DNA from: JAQVQN01 sp964428885
Lineage (GTDB): Bacteria; Verrucomicrobiota; Kiritimatiellia; RFP12; UBA1067
Direction: 5' to 3'
Assembly: GCA_964428885.1 (NCBI GenBank)
Contig: CAYRZP010000134.1
Span: 1 to 5,068 of the forward strand
Length of the DNA: 5,068 nt
The notes below the pieces were generated by a model. The model searched no databases and was not told where the DNA came from. It saw only the letters and a list, made by a program, of their open reading frames with translations. The translations under genes were made by a program, and so were the position numbers. Of this stretch, positions 4,198-5,068 are shown in pieces. Position 1 is the first letter of the stretch; every line of letters starts with the position of its first letter.

Positions 4198-5068
4198 ATG
4201 TCGGACAAAAAATTATTCGCGGTGGACTTGGGGGCTTCGGGCGGCAAATGTTTCGTGGGTTTTTTTGGCGAGGGCGGCTTCCGCATGGAAGAGGTGCACC
4301 GTTTCGCGCACGAGGGGGTGAGCTATTTCATGCCTGACCGCACAGGCGAAGTCACTGAGCGCACCTATTGGGACGACACTTTTATCTACCAGAACATCAT
4401 CAAGGGTTTGCAGGCCGCGCGGCGGCAGTACGGGGACTGCTTGGACGGCATAGGTATTGACACCTGGGGTGCTGACGGCCATCTGCTGACACAGGACGGC
4501 GATGTGGTAGGCAAGATTTACTGCTATCGTGACCACCGGCTCGACACCATGTGCGACGAGGTCAAGGCCCGTATCGGCGCGGAGCGGGTTTACGCCATCA
4601 CCGGCAACCATTTCCAGCCGTTCAACCAGTCCAACCAGCTGCTGTGGGTGGCGACGCGCCGTCCGGAGCTGCTGAAGCTGGCCAAGGTCTATCTCCCGAT
4701 ACCGGCGCTGTTCTACTACTATCTCGGCGGCTGCAAGGCGGTGGACTCGACTTTCGCCAGCGTGACCCAGATGATGGACGCGAAAAAGGGCAAGTGGAGC
4801 GCAGAAATGCTCAAGGCGCTGGGCATACCCAAGCGCCTGATGCCTGAGATTGTCAAACCCGGCACCAAGATCGGACGCCTGCAGACGGGGCTGGCGGCCC
4901 ACTGCGGGCTGAACGAGGTTGACCTGATCGCGGTGGGTTCGCACGACACGGCCAGCGCGTTCGCGGCCGCGCCGGTCAAGAACGTCAAGAAGGCGCTGAT
5001 CATCAGCTCGGGCACATGGTCGCTGGTGGGCAAGCTGATCAAGAAGCCGCTGACCTCGCCGGAGGCGA
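4198..5068 (+). CDS. rhaB: FGGY-family carbohydrate kinase, rhamnulokinase-like, C-terminus cut by the window edge
   Basis: The frame is open for 290 codons from ATG 4198 to the last base, about 60% of a usual FGGY kinase of some 480 residues. These enzymes phosphorylate a ketose with ATP in the cytoplasm; rhamnulokinase (EC 2.7.1.5) makes L-rhamnulose 1-phosphate. The N-terminal ASKHA phosphate loop is AVDLGASGGK at 8-17. GIDTWGADG at 86-94 is a sugar-side motif, and PFNQSNQLLW lies at 141-150. VGSHDTASAFAAAP at 246-259 holds the probable catalytic base Asp250, and SSGTWSLVG at 270-278 begins the second domain. SHDTASA and SGTWSL are typical of the RhaB group. The phosphate loop has GGK where classical RhaB has SGR, so a related sugar such as L-fuculose is possible and the symbol is provisional. 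Its own promoter and ribosome site set it apart from thiD; a rhamnose or fucose isomerase and aldolase may lie beyond the right edge. Confidence 0.88.
   Translation, partial: MSDKKLFAVDLGASGGKCFVGFFGEGGFRMEEVHRFAHEGVSYFMPDRTGEVTERTYWDDTFIYQNIIKGLQAARRQYGDCLDGIGIDTWGADGHLLTQDGDVVGKIYCYRDHRLDTMCDEVKARIGAERVYAITGNHFQPFNQSNQLLWVATRRPELLKLAKVYLPIPALFYYYLGGCKAVDSTFASVTQMMDAKKGKWSAEMLKALGIPKRLMPEIVKPGTKIGRLQTGLAAHCGLNEVDLIAVGSHDTASAFAAAPVKNVKKALIISSGTWSLVGKLIKKPLTSPEA

Noticed and set aside
4213..4944. Minus-strand open frame of 243 codons
   Set aside because: It is antisense to the FGGY kinase, which has clear motifs and a strong ribosome site.

Overview
The window is GC-rich bacterial DNA, densely coded, with AT-rich patches only at the gene starts near 1060-1167 and 4120-4190. 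A lipoprotein signal and a Sec-type signal peptide point to a diderm (Gram-negative) cell. The style of the exported proteins, the GC content and the mix of genes would fit a PVC-type bacterium (Lentisphaerota, Kiritimatiellota or Verrucomicrobiota) or a deltaproteobacterium. This placement is an impression, not a proof.

Left part (1-1059, minus strand): two genes for exported proteins, read leftwards in one transcription unit. The first encodes a small lipoprotein of unknown function (538-1059). The second encodes a secreted protein of unknown function (477 down to 1) that runs off the left edge. A 108-base divergent spacer (1060-1167) holds a perfect 8+8 base inverted repeat, a possible leaderless promoter leftwards and an extended -10 promoter rightwards.

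Middle part (1168-4092, plus strand): a tight four-gene run. It starts with an unusual membrane protein that joins a GDT1/UPF0016 cation-transporter half-domain to a ferritin-like diiron domain. A small HNH nuclease-like protein follows 1 base later. Next comes ispH (last step of the MEP isoprenoid pathway), overlapping by ATGA. Last is thiD (HMP/HMP-P kinase of thiamine synthesis), 33 bases further on with its own ribosome binding site. Metal handling, an iron-sulfur enzyme and a thiamine gene fit together loosely: IspH needs a 4Fe-4S cluster, and the first MEP enzyme (DXS) needs thiamine diphosphate.

Right part (4093-5068, plus strand): a possible terminator after thiD, an AT-rich spacer with an extended -10 promoter and a strong Shine-Dalgarno sequence, then the first 290 codons of an FGGY sugar kinase of rhamnulokinase type, cut by the right edge. 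It probably begins a separate sugar-use unit.

The most notable item is the transporter-ferritin fusion at 1168-1950. I saw no tRNA, rRNA, CRISPR array, insertion sequence or riboswitch.
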